A DNA stretch of 64,000 nt from Pyrrhosoma nymphula (taxonomy: Eukaryota; Arthropoda; Insecta; Odonata; Coenagrionidae). Of the stretch, positions 1 through 10,539 are shown piece after piece. The notes beneath the pieces are model-generated. The model had not been told where the DNA came from. It ran no database searches and saw only the letters and a program-made list of their open reading frames with translations. The DNA lies in assembly GCA_963573305.1 (NCBI GenBank), contig OY754337.1, forward strand, positions 48,435,164-48,499,163. Direction: 5' to 3'. The position numbers and the translations under genes are program-made. Each line of letters begins with the position of its first letter. Positions within the stretch are counted from its first letter, which is position 1.

Positions 1-93
1 TCGAGATAACATGTTGTGATAATAAATTATGCCTAGTGCACGCTACAAGCAGGAAAATATCATTTTTCTTCAAACGGTGACAATATTATATAA

Positions 94-143
94 TACCAAT
101 ATAGCCCACTGACGCATTAATGCATCAGTGGGCTATATTGGTA
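94..143. repeat. 50-bp near-perfect palindrome
   Basis: Two 25-nt halves meet without a spacer and are reverse complements except for one position (gacgcatt against gatgcatt). Each half carries the block atagcccactga. Such a site can extrude a cruciform or be the fused ends of a foldback element. No flanking target duplication was recognised. Confidence 0.85.
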
Positions 144-439
144 CGAATGCGCCTACGAAGACTATCCTATATTTCACGAAGGAAAATTATTCCATCCTAT
201 ATTTCAAAGGCAGATGTCATCTGCTTTTCAAGTACTGTATTGAATAATTTTTCTTCATGATACAAAACTGTTTCACCTGCTTTCACAAAGACTACAAAAT
301 ACTCTTTCTCCTAAATATTTACCGTGATTAAATGTCTGTAATTTTGTACTGACTTTTTACTTTTTGAACCTTAGCATAACTGAACGAGTAGAGTTGGCAT
401 AGATTAGGTTTGAGAGGGTTCAATGTACGTTTGTACGTT

Positions 440-760
440 TTTAATTAGTAATTTGTCCCCTCAAGACGTTTTAAAATTTGTAACAGATTTAAGATTTGGT
501 CCATTAATCAATATTGCACTCAGGATTTTTTAAACTTTACCACTAACAGTTGCAAGTGGTGAAAGAAGCTTTTCTAAATTAAAAATAATTAAATATTATC
601 TGCGATCCACCATCACACAGAATAGATTATCTGGATTTGCTATGATTTCAATAGAATAAAAGGTTTGCGACAGTATAAATTTATCAGAAATTATTCAAGA
701 TTTTGCAGAAAAAAAAGTGCGAAAATATTATTTTAATTACGAGGTAGGGTTTAATATGTG
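440..760 (+). pseudogene. Decayed hAT transposase C-terminal dimerisation segment
   Basis: The + strand frame through 534-656 reads LPLTVASGERSFSKLKIIK followed by YLRSTITQNRLSGFAMISIE, which is the hallmark of the hAT C-terminal dimerisation domain (pattern P.t.a..ERsFS.Lk.ik...R..m...RLs.la.i). A stop lies immediately before it (531) and another just after it (657), and residues downstream (about IIQDFAEKKVRKYYF) look like the usual tail. Only this tail is recognised; no terminal inverted repeat was found nearby. It belongs to a different copy from the nested hAT at 29-41 kb, which has its own version of this domain. It is an inactive fragment. Confidence 0.7.
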
Positions 761-1329
761 GGTGTACATATGGGTGTAATGGTAGACATTACACCTATAT
801 ATAAAGTACATGAGATACATTTTGTAAGGGAAATTTTGTAAGCAATTATGTGCTGAATAAATCTTTATTCTATTATATTCAAACATTCTCAGTAAAAATG
901 TTTTGTTTTGGCTAATTTGATTGTTTTAAAGAATGAATGATTAGTTTTGTAGCGTTACATAACTAGGTGCTTTTTTATTTGTATTAAAATTTAAAACAAA
1001 TAATTTTTTTATACTAAACGTATGAACCTCTTAAATATTGTAACTTAAATACATATGTACCGACTTCTTTAAAAGCTTTGTCCTAATCTTTTTAACTTCT
1101 GAAACGATTTTGATGAAAAATGTTTATTGTTCCTTAAGTTAAAAGGTCATACGTAGACAAGATTATCCCGAGACAGGGAAAAATGGCACAAAGGAAAAGA
1201 GGCATATACGCAGCAGTGAGTCGAAACACGTTGATGATGATGATGATGAAGTTGAAAGATACCTACATAATTGTCGATGAAAAAAAATTTCAATCCATCC
1301 CGTAGGTTCTGAAAAATTCTTTAACAGAC
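760..1329. other. AT-rich stretch without recognisable genes
   Basis: Nothing coding is recognised. A short gat/gatga trinucleotide run sits near 1229-1250. Open frames here are short and unrelated to known families. Confidence 0.6.
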
Positions 1330-1337
1330 ATACATAC

Positions 1338-1405
<68 letters not shown>
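1330..1405. repeat. (TA)n microsatellite ending in (CA)n
   Basis: An almost pure TA tract with a catacatacata lead-in and one tatgta interruption passes into a short CA run (about 1393-1405). It produces spurious I/Y-repeat open frames. Confidence 0.95.
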
Positions 1406-1407
<2 letters not shown>

Positions 1408-2040
1408 CTTGTTCAGAAGGCCTAGTAGATAACATATGTGAATATTATACAATTCCAACAGTATCATGCATACAAAATCCCATCTTTGGCAAAAAGTGTT
1501 AGTGTAAAGAGCGGCGAATATTATTTTGCCCGCAGCGGCTAAATGGCTAGATTGGGCCCTTTCTCCATCGACATTCAAGTTGTTTCTCCCTAGCCTTGAA
1601 ACGGAAAAAAATCCCAACCTGAACGCGAGAGTCTGAATTTCTGTTTCTATAGTTAAGAATGATAGATAAATATCATATTTTCATCTGTATTTACGCTGCA
1701 CACTGTGAGTAACCACAAGAGAATGTAGCTGGGTTCGGTAGTACACGTTGTAATTTACGGGTTCCTGAATTAAAAAAGTGTTAACCTGCGAATGGAATTG
1801 TGTTTGATTCGACTAATATGAACTCGATATTTTCCGGCTTAACATTGTGAAAATACATTATGACTGAATCAATAATATCTTTGTAATTATCGCAATGGTT
1901 ATCAATTCAAGGATTTTTTTTTCAGATTTTCAATTATTTATTTATATTCTATATTATATTCCTAATTTTTTTTCCAATTTTTATTGCTTATGCAATGAAA
2001 CCGATCGTCTAAAAACAAAACTCATTGTAAAAAATTACAA
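1406..2040. other. AT-rich stretch without recognisable genes
   Basis: No domain, RNA or element end is recognised in either strand. Confidence 0.55.
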
Positions 2041-2080
2041 AGTTATTAATCTACGGTGCAAATATCACGAGTTTAGGTCA

Positions 2081-2083
<3 letters not shown>

Positions 2084-2149
<66 letters not shown>
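2084..2149. repeat. (TA)n microsatellite
   Basis: A pure dinucleotide tract adjoining the left arm of the outer inverted repeat. Confidence 0.95.
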
Positions 2150-2150
<1 letters not shown>

Positions 2151-2185
2151 GAGTTCGTGGAAAATCACACACGCGATAATTTAAA

Positions 2186-2354
2186 TAAACTTTGCCACAG
2201 GTGGGGCTGAATTAAATATTCATTCAAGTATTCTACCAGCTGATATAGAAACACAAAAAAGAACACTCACACTATACGTTCCGATATATCAGAACGTATA
2301 GTGTGAGTGTTCTTTTTTGTGTTTCTATATTTAATTCCGCCCCACCTGTGGCAA

Positions 2355-2360
<6 letters not shown>
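2186..2360. repeat. Large hairpin-forming inverted repeat
   Basis: Left arm from taaactttgccacaggtgg, right arm ending ccacctgtggcaaagttta. Arms are about 70 bp and nearly identical, with a loop of roughly 10 nt around cgatatatca (about 2282-2291). The left arm has an extra 27 nt (2220-2246) absent from the right arm. A diverged third version of the arm appears at about 2494-2560 (gttcttttttccgtttctat). Confidence 0.9.
2220..2242 (-). mobile_element. Ultra-short RTE 3'-end insertion (23 bp)
   Basis: These 23 nt are the exact reverse complement of 38355-38377, the 3' end of the full-length RTE in this window. They interrupt the left arm of the 2186-2360 inverted repeat, whose right arm lacks them. 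The flanking tetranucleotide atat is present on both sides (2216-2219, 2243-2246), as expected for a target duplication after target-primed reverse transcription. The polarity and the RTE 3' terminus fit an extreme 5' truncation. Confidence 0.75.

Positions 2361-2429
<69 letters not shown>
2359..2429. repeat. (TA)n microsatellite
   Basis: A pure TA tract directly after the right arm of the inverted repeat. Confidence 0.95.
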
Positions 2430-2432
<3 letters not shown>

Positions 2433-2601
2433 AAGAGGGTCTTACTCTCTACCTAGAGAAAGATGGAAGTTACTTTCCTTCGAAATATCGGAAGTTTTAA
2501 ATTGTGTGTGTTCTTTTTTCCGTTTCTATATTTTTATCGGCCACCCTCTAGGCATATTGTATATTTATCACCCGAGTGATTCTCCTAGAAGTTTTATATA
2601 T

Positions 2602-3012
2602 ATAAACTTTTGCCAAAGTTTCGGACCCTTATTGATCCATCTTCAGGGCTATAAACAAATGATACATGATGTTGAAAATGTTTGATTCAAAGAAATGTAC
2701 CATATATCCAGAAATAAAAAAAGTTGCAATAAAAGGACAGACATTACTTATCTAGGCAAAATTTATCATAATTTAATAAATGACATGACTTTTCAACAAA
2801 GAAATGGATCCAAGCAACCAAATTAAATTTGTAAATAAAAACATCACCAAACTTTAAAGGTAACAACCTTAAATATGTCTATGTATTTTTATGTATAATG
2901 ACTGTAAACTAACCATTATGTAATCAAAAAAGAATTGTAAAACATTTTCAACCTCATGTATCATTTGTTTATAGCCCTGAAAATGGATCAATAAGGATCC
3001 GAAACAAATTTA
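2602..3012. repeat. Inverted repeat with CTGANGA...GAAAC hairpin cores
   Basis: The left arm (2602-2683) and right arm (2940-3012) are reverse complements over roughly 75 nt (tatcatttgtttatagccctg in the right arm). Each contains a core: minus strand 2646 to 2617, with CTGAAGA, a 5-bp hairpin (GGATC with GGTCC) and GAAAC; plus strand 2977-3005, with CTGAAAA in place of CTGANGA. One nucleotide separates CTGANGA from the hairpin. The spacer holds AT-rich DNA. The layout resembles inverted Penelope-like termini. Confidence 0.7.
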
Positions 3013-3066
3013 AATATATATATATATACAAAACGAAAATTTCGCCAATAGGCCACAACAATAATA

Positions 3067-3284
3067 ACACTTGACAGGGGGTGGGGAAAGAAAAGTAAAA
3101 AGAGAGAGAGGACTTACTGGGACGTTTCGGGCATGTAGGCCCTTCTTCAGCTGTAGAAAATGATGCTTCTTGTTTTGCTTCTTCTCAATTTTCTACAGCT
3201 GAAGAAGGGCCTACATGCCCGAAACGTCCCAGTAAGTCCTCTCTCTCTTTTTACTTTTCTTTCCCCACCCCCTGTCAAGTGTTT
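3067..3284. repeat. Inverted repeat with CTGANGA...GAAAC hairpin cores
   Basis: Arms of about 94 nt with a loop of about 29 nt are nearly perfect reverse complements. Each arm contains ctgaaga, then GGGC...GCCC, then gaaacgtccc (plus 3199-3225, minus 3150-3124), followed by an ag-rich/ct-rich block. The gaaacgtccca ending is shared with the hairpin after the Penelope-like remnant at 18692-18733, which links this repeat to that class. Confidence 0.8.
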
Positions 3285-3285
3285 T

Positions 3286-3287
<2 letters not shown>

Positions 3288-3370
<83 letters not shown>

Positions 3371-3374
3371 TATA
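3288..3374. repeat. (TA)n microsatellite
   Basis: A long TA tract with one tatacata interruption near its end. It joins the inverted repeat on its left to the outer arm on its right. Confidence 0.95.
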
Positions 3375-3412
3375 AATTGACCTAAACTCGTGATATTTGC
3401 ACCGTATATTAA

Positions 3413-4620
3413 AAGAGGTCGAGAATTAATACCATTTGAAAGTTATTAATGATCCAGTCATTTGACTCATAGGGTTGGTTGTGCTGTGGTCCACAACAGC
3501 TGTTCGGTAAAAGATGAATATCAAAACCAATTAGCCGGTTGGTGTCTATTCCTCTCACTTTATACAGGTTGTCAAATTCACTGAAGCTATTGTGAGGATT
3601 ATCCCCAAATTAATTTCGTTATAAGTGTAATTCGAGTCCCTCGTAACGCTCTAGACGTGTTAATCTTGATTTCCCTTCCCGCAACGAAAGAGACTCTAAT
3701 CCTAACATATCCAATTAAAAAGTAGAATTCTCACTTAAATCTGGTGTCTCACGGCAAAACTTTTTATCAAACATTTGGCCAAATAAATCCAGGTACTGGG
3801 CAAACAATCGATTTTGAAAAACTGAAATTTGATCAAATTTCATTAAAAATATTTAATAAAATATAGTTGGAACAAACTGGATGGAGAAGACTCGATTTCT
3901 TTAATAAAAGAAATTTTCAGCCTTGGAATTCTAATGCTCGGTTTTTTCTTCTTATTTTTCTAATGATCTAGAATTATGTAATTATTCAGGTATTCTGTTA
4001 TTGCTTTGGATTCTTTGGCTAATTCCGTCATGTTATGACTGCTATATGTTATGAATTGCATTATGCCTATTAAGGGAAATGAAATTTGAATGAATGTTTG
4101 GAAAAATTATACCGCTTATACTGTTGACGATGTTAGACAGATTTTTATTTGTTATTTCAATTAACTAAAGGTTAAGTCATTGCGTTTGCATCATGTTCCA
4201 CGGGAATTTGTCTCCCCAAAAAATAAATCATTATTATCAATTACATTAAATTAAAACGAGGTGCCTACATCATTGTCTCACGTCGCTGTTCATCAACTAT
4301 AACGTTTAAAACCAAAGTTTAATTCTCCTAATAAGTGAAGTGCCCCGAAATTCAACCATATTAATTTCTCTCAAATTCGTTTGTCGCGTGACAGGTAGAA
4401 TTTGAAAAAAAAAGGTTTATGGTTTTTTAAAACAAATACATTCGAGCTTAATTTTGTATTTGTCGGCCCGAACTACGTTTAGACATTAAAGTGTTTTGCG
4501 AGGGAACGGCTCATTCGGACGATAAAAATGCAACGATACGTCTGCTGCCCCACATCGTTAAGACAAAAAAAAAGACGTTTCCTTGCTTCCTTTTAAAATC
4601 CTTCACGAGCACAAGATCCT
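3413..4620. other. Stretch without recognisable genes
   Basis: AT-rich DNA; no domain or element end recognised on either strand. Confidence 0.5.
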
Positions 4621-4629
4621 TTAAAACTT

Positions 4630-4760
4630 CCCGCAAGGCCGCAAAGCTTGACCTTCAAACGCGCCCTCCGGGAGGAGCGAGTGTGTGCGGCCTGACCTTC
4701 GAGTCGGGAGGTCAAGGTTCGATCTCCGCGACGGCAAATAATGATTTACTTTCCACCCCC
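4630..4760 (+). repeat. Possible tRNA-derived SINE head (B-box-like)
   Basis: A local GC-rich block contains ggtcaaggttcgatctcc, resembling a tRNA T-arm/B-box (GGTTCGANTCC), preceded by a possible anticodon-like stem (tgacct/aggtca). No clear A-box, tail or target duplication was seen, so this is tentative. Confidence 0.3.
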
Positions 4761-4914
4761 GATCCCCGGGGTCGCGCGCAGTAGAACTAGGCGGTGGTGT
4801 GACGGAGAGGTCGTTGGGGAGACGACGCTTCGAGAGCCCGGGCGATTGACGCCTCCGTGGCGGAGGACGTATCAACCACTTCCTCCTCTTTAGAGTCTCT
4901 TCTACCACGTTCAC

Positions 4915-5245
4915 CTATGACTTCCTCGGTCTAACCCTTCCTCTCACACCATTCATTCCACTAAATATATCTGTTTAGTTTTTAGACTCCCATCCACTCT
5001 CTCAACATGTCCAAGCCAACGAAGCATGCTTTTTTTTATACACATCCGTTATCGGAGCAACCCACATTCTTTCATTATCCACTCATTCTTAGTCCACCAT
5101 ACTTTTACCCTCTTACTTACACCCCTACCCCTCGTACTTTTACCGCAAACACTTCTCAGATTATTCACAACCACTGCATTTAGCATACCCTAACACTTAT
5201 ACAGGCATACCAAGTTTCACTGTCATATAACTAATTTCCTTCTAT
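4915..5245 (-). pseudogene. LINE (RTE-like) C-terminal fragment
   Basis: On the minus strand the broken translation contains RWLGHVERVDGS, the RWxGHVxRM signature that follows the reverse transcriptase in RTE-type LINEs, and DLRSVCG-like text upstream. The DNA aligns by eye with 51312-51690 on the plus strand (shared blocks gatctgagaagtgtttgc, aatgaatggtgtgag, ccgaggaagtcataggtgaa), so both are copies of one family. It is distinct from the full-length RTE at 29-38 kb. Stops and frame changes rule out function. Confidence 0.6.
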
Positions 5246-5249
5246 AAAT

Positions 5250-8200
5250 ATATGAAAATTGTCAGTTTTTTAAATCCAATTGCTTGAGCAAAACATAAAC
5301 TGCTGAATATATGTACCTATTAGCCTGTACGTATCTTTAGGTGATATAAACAGGGTGTCTTAAAATCAATTTCATAGTGTCATAGAGTCAATCATAAGAA
5401 ATAAATTGTTTACATTCTCACTTTTCCTACCATAATTTTTGTCTAGTCTTAAAATAATCGTTTATTGCTTCATTGTAATGAGAGATGGTTTTCCCTTTTT
5501 ATCTGTCTCTGTTCTTACAGAGCAATGCTCCAGTATAATAAACTCTGCTTATTCATCCATCATACAGCATGGTATCAACCTCCAAATCATTACTTGTATG
5601 GGTAGGCATCTTCTGTATTTCTTATTACATTACTATCAATTTAATAGACACTGAAACATTCTTCAGCTCCTCAAATCCTCATCTCTCCTTCCTTTGAAAC
5701 CCGAGATACCTGTTTTTGTCGACGATCTATGTCTAGATTGAATGGGTGTCATCACATGTATATGATTGTAGCCCATAATATACAAAACACAACAGTTTTT
5801 GCCTCAGTGTCCTAGAACTAGCTAAAGCAGAGAAAAATAAGTTACTCATTTCAATGAACTCGTAAAAGTTAGAAAAATTAACTTTGCGTTAATTTTAGGA
5901 TTATGTAAACGGCTAAAATTACTACTCAAAAATCTATTGTATTTCAAAGCGCAATAAATACAGTTGTGAAGGAAATATCATCCCCTGTACCCCATGATTT
6001 GATAATAGAAAGCTATATTTTTTGCATTTGTGACAAAATCATTAGAATGTGTCGGTAGATTAGGTTTTGGTAGTGTGAAATATGTACTCACGAAATTAAC
6101 TCACTCAACATTTCCGTTAAGCCAGTTCAAAAAGAAATCCTCCCAATTCGCCCCACAGCATCGATTCGCTCACCCAGCGTCCTTACACTGCACGCTCATT
6201 GGTTGACGTGTGTTCAAGGCCATATTATTTCATCCACAAATTGTACCAATACTAGGACATACCCCATGAAACTCCAATTTCGCAAGCATTTACTGTTATT
6301 CAACACATTTCCTCTGTAACATAATATACCATGCTATATCAACGTGAGATACGTTACGCCATCGAACTAAACCATAGATACGCACTTTGGATCAATATTT
6401 TTAAAAAGGAAATTCGTTCATTTTGGTTCAAAAAACGTAGGCAGGAACAAGCTTTTCTTTGAATTTATTCATGCTAATGGTTATATTTCATTAGAGAAAG
6501 TCATTATCGCTGCAACAAATTGTATTTTCTCAATCATTTCCTCATAGATATTTATCAGTTATACCTAGAAAGGTTCTAACGTCAACCTTTTTATTTCCCC
6601 AGAAGGATAAGTGGAATGTATTTCCCATGTTACTTGTACACCTGTCTGAATAAAACCTTTTCTCTTGAAAGTAAAGTAGAATACATTCACTCATTACAAT
6701 TTTTCAAACTTTAATACCAAACTTTCTTCTGTATTACTGATTGAGAAGTAAAGAAACAAAATATTCCCATTCCCATATCCAATAAAATAATTTTAAAAAA
6801 GGAGTCATACAGAAAGCAGTTAAATCTGTGTTAACTGGTTCATTGCTTAGTGTGCAGAACAAATCCCAAAATTGTTAGCTTACCTCTGTTTGTTCAATAA
6901 TTTCAAAATCATCTCAACTCCTTAATGAGCAGTTCCTAAGTTTCTCTTGGATGAGGACTTTAGCATTTAGAAATATCTTCAGGAGAGTTCTTTTAGCTTC
7001 ATGTGAAATGAAAGACAATTTTATAGATGTAGCTATGAAGGCAGTTTGTCGTGCAATCAGGAAATCGGTTAAAACTGTGAGAACGAGAAATAGGAATTAG
7101 TCATTTAAGTAATACAAAACCACAAATAAACTAGGCGATTTTTAGATTTTGGTACTGTAACGACTTAAAGGGTAGCCGTCAACTAATGCCATTTTTAAGT
7201 CTTCCAATGATAATATTTTACCTCAAGGTAATTAAACTACCTTGAAAAATTATGAGCAATGAGCAATTCCGCAGCTAAACGCTCTCCCTTTTCATTTATA
7301 TGGTATTAGAAAATTTCTATTTCTAAAATGAGTGAATCTGGACAAAATGGAGAAATGGATTTGTAGGAAACTACAAAATCTTAGGTAATATATGAAAATT
7401 GGTTCATTTCATCCGGTAATGATTGTCATACTAATTTTAACTCTTCAGATGCTGCATGTTTCAATAATTTTACTCCATGTGATCATTAAAAAGTACCATA
7501 AAAGTTGGGATGAAATTCAGCACTGGTTTCTCAGTAATGTTGACTACTTTGATTATAATAATGGCATGAATGAGTATGGCATTGTATTTTACGGACAACT
7601 TAGGTTTTTTATATTATTTTGTTGGAAAGAGAAATATACTTGATATTTTTCACCAAGTTATTAGTTGCAAAATTAATCCTGGCTACATGATTAAACCAAA
7701 GTTTTCTTCAACCGTGGGAAATTTGGATAATTTATATGTGTAATTATTTATTCGTTGCACCATAATACGTATATTACTGACCTTTTACAGTACTCTCTTG
7801 ATTATAGTATGAAATATCTACTATGGGAGCAATTTTTGTTTCAAAACATTATTATTTATATTAAAATATTATTGCAATTCTTTGTGTGCATAAACATTTT
7901 ATATAATCTCTATTTATCGTCCCCAACAAGAGTTTAATTCACCAACGCTTCTGCTTTGTATTCATTCACAGATGAAAAAATACACCGCATTGTACTTTTG
8001 TTGCCATTATGCACAATTCCATTATAAATTGAAATTACATTACTTTCCGCCATTTTTTCGTTTAATGTTGGAGAATGGACGCGAGAGTCGGATACATACA
8101 GAGTATGTATCCGACTATATGTTTACAGAGTACTATCCTATATGTTTTACAGAGTAATTTCGCATTTCTCAGTAAATGTGCATTTAGGCTATTGATTTTA

Positions 8201-9360
8201 TACATGTATACCTAATTTACGATACTTCTTTTAAATGCCATGAGGGAAATGTGAAAGTGGTAGGTTACCACTTAAGTTGGCAGAAATCTCTGGTAATAAT
8301 GAAGTAGCAGTGATGCTTAAACAATTCATACATTCATACGAATGCCATTCAAACTTCCTTTCGCATATTACACGGTTGATAAGTAAATTTGCAGCTGGTA
8401 CTTTGTGTTGAAAACCAACGATTATCAAAACTGATATGGTTGGTTGGTCATGAGCAAATGACGATTAACACATACTCTAGGTGGTTGAGGCAATCTTCTA
8501 TCCGATATCATAGCTTTAAACGCGTTTAAAGCATGTGTAATGAGAAGGATATTGTTTTAAATTTGTGCAGAGCATGTAACATCTAATGATGTGTACAGGG
8601 GCTTATGATGTGTAGAGGAGTTGAGAAGGAACTTATGATGTGTATTTGGGAGCAGAATAAAATCACAATAAGTATTGCAGAGAGTAAGAATGTACCAGCC
8701 AAATATAATTCGTTATACCAGCTCTGAATGTATGTTCTTTGCTTATTTTTCTTGATTGATAAACTTCGCTCAAGTTTAAAGAGTTTATAGCGATAAGAGT
8801 ACTCACAGTTTTTTAGAAGTGCATTTCAGTACGTTAATATCAGATAAAATCATCAGATTATGTAGGCAATGTCTTTCCAGGATATGTCAATACATTATTT
8901 GTTGTCTAGACTGTCGCCATTTTTGAAATAACTGGAATATTGGTCAATATTGAAACAATCGTGCGTAGGCTTTAACTTAAGAACTATGGTCATAAGCTAT
9001 TTCATTGGAACTATAAAGGTGTATGAAACAAAAGTTATTAATTCAAAAATCAATGCAACTAGATTTGGTGTACGAAGAGTTGTTCCACAGATTAATAAAA
9101 TATATATATGTATTGAGTTGAAAGCACAAATAAATGGCAGTGATGTAAAAATGCATGTTTATTTCCTTACTTGAGTTTAAAAAATTATAATTATCTCTAA
9201 AATTTGTTTTTAATCCAAATATGTTGCAATAAAAGTTGACGATCACTTAATCTTTAATGCATGCATCGAATGCAAAGCATGTTTAGTGATTTTGCGGGAG
9301 AAATATTAATGTGTAAAAGAATGAAAATTTTATAATTTTAAAATCATATTTTTTCTGCTG
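5250..9360. other. Long AT-rich stretch without recognisable genes
   Basis: No protein domain, RNA gene or transposon end was recognised. Open frames are short and low-complexity. A 13-bp hairpin lies at 8086-8116, and the phrase tatgatgtgta repeats near 8590-8645. Confidence 0.5.
8086..8116. repeat. 13-bp perfect inverted repeat, 5-nt loop
   Basis: agtcggatacata at 8086-8098 pairs with tatgtatccgact at 8104-8116. Function unknown. Confidence 0.85.
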
Positions 9361-10290
9361 TAATGCAAGGCTTGAAATGCGATAGAGATGGCAAAATTTT
9401 CGAAACGACCTCCGGAACCGCTGCGCAATTGTTGTGTGCGCTTTTGAGTTCCGCCACGATTGACAACGCTGCCTAAGCGTAAAAGCCGACATGTTTTTCC
9501 AAGCGTCAACGAGGGGAGGACTTTTTGCTGAAAAAATCAGCATAAAAGAGAAATAATTCCTGAAATCTCGATAACGAGACGCGGAAAATATATACATTTC
9601 CACCATTGGAACTGTCGCGTCCATGAATGTGCCCTTGGCTCAAATCAATGAATGAAAGGCTTCTCTCAATTGCGCCGTCATTATCGATCGGCACAGTGGA
9701 GCCACCTGCGGAGACGCCATTCACTAGAACGGCTCGCCTCGCCCGGCTGGCTGGGAATGCCGGCCAGGTCGCCGGAACATTGGCAGTTCTCGAAGGAAAA
9801 TATTTCGGTTTTACACGCGAGGAAAGTGCTCGGAAACTTCACTGAGAGGAAGAATATACTTTGGTCGATTTACTGGGGAGGAAGACGAAATTTTAAAGCA
9901 AACCGCAAGACTGAAATTTAAAGTTTATTCGTCGGGGGAATGACGGGACATAGCTTTTCATTGAGGGGAAGGATAAGGGGATTCCGTGAATGGGACTTCG
10001 GCTCTCCTCGGCTATCTCCGCCATCCGAAGCGCCGAAAGGAATTGTGGGTTGCGGAGAAGACCGGCGAAGTGGACGTCCCAGGAAATCTTGAAGTGCTCC
10101 TCTCCTTCTCTGTCGCTCGTATTAAAGCATTGAGATGTTATTTTAGAAAGGTGTTCTAGTGATCCTTTGGATATTCCGGAGAACAACTGAGTTTTTTCTC
10201 GGTTTTTAACGCAAGAAGATGTTCACCCCAGTGCGCTTTCATTCCTCAAATGTGTTACGAAAGAGTGTTTCCTTGACGTTCGTGGACGAC

Positions 10291-10335
10291 CGGGTATAAA
10301 GAGACTGTGGAGGCAAAGTGCTGCGTTATCATTTC
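10291..10335 (+). promoter_or_regulatory. Possible TATA box and initiator
   Basis: gggtataaagag (TATAAA at 10295-10300) is followed by TCATTT at 10329-10334, which fits the arthropod initiator TCAKTY. The spacing (36 nt from the first T to the initiator A) is slightly longer than the usual 30-31. No downstream promoter element was seen. Confidence 0.3.
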
Positions 10336-10409
10336 AAAACCCCGGGTGATGTGTTCTTCGGAGAAGAGTGAACGGAAAACGATAGAATTTGTCTTTTTCT
10401 TCGTTAAAA

Positions 10410-10457
10410 ATGGACTCAGTGAGGAAATCCGTTCTCAGAGTCAAACTCAGTGTAGTG
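10410..10457 (+). CDS. Candidate first coding exon of an unidentified host gene
   Basis: An ATG in a good context (ttaaaaATGG) about 80 nt after the candidate initiator opens MDSVRKSVLRVKLSVV and runs into agtg|gtgagg, a plausible splice donor in phase 0. The peptide matches no family I recognise, and no downstream exon can be pointed to. The case rests on context only: a GC-richer island, TATA and initiator-like motifs, start context and donor. A chance combination is quite possible. Confidence 0.2.
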
Positions 10458-10539
10458 GTGAGGTTCTATTAGAAGGTGGATTCGAAGTTCGTCGCGGTTC
10501 AAATCAGGAGTGCATTATCTTGCTTAATCGTTCATTCCT

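Larger units (their letters stand above)
2045..3412. repeat. Outer inverted repeat bracketing a cluster of inverted repeats and TA tracts
   Basis: About 35-40 nt at 2045-2083 (containing ggtgcaaatatcacgag) recurs in reverse complement at 3376-3412 (containing ctcgtgatatttgcacc). Both copies abut a (TA)n tract on the inner side. Between them lie three more inverted repeats and a 23-bp RTE tail. A shared outer boundary suggests one composite unit, possibly decayed Penelope-type termini. Confidence 0.7.
9360..10460. other. GC-richer, CpG-containing island in AT-rich DNA
   Basis: The base composition rises sharply (about 9380-10500) compared with both sides, and CpG is frequent. No repeat family, LINE motif or terminal repeat was recognised here, unlike the other GC-rich blocks of the window. 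Open frames of 60-113 codons occur on both strands but overlap one another and show no domain. A host promoter plus 5' untranslated exon is a reasonable guess. Confidence 0.4.

Noticed and set aside
2303..2500. Open frames running through TA tracts (also at 1163, 1895 and 3160)
   Set aside because: Isoleucine/tyrosine repeats from (TA)n microsatellites, not proteins.
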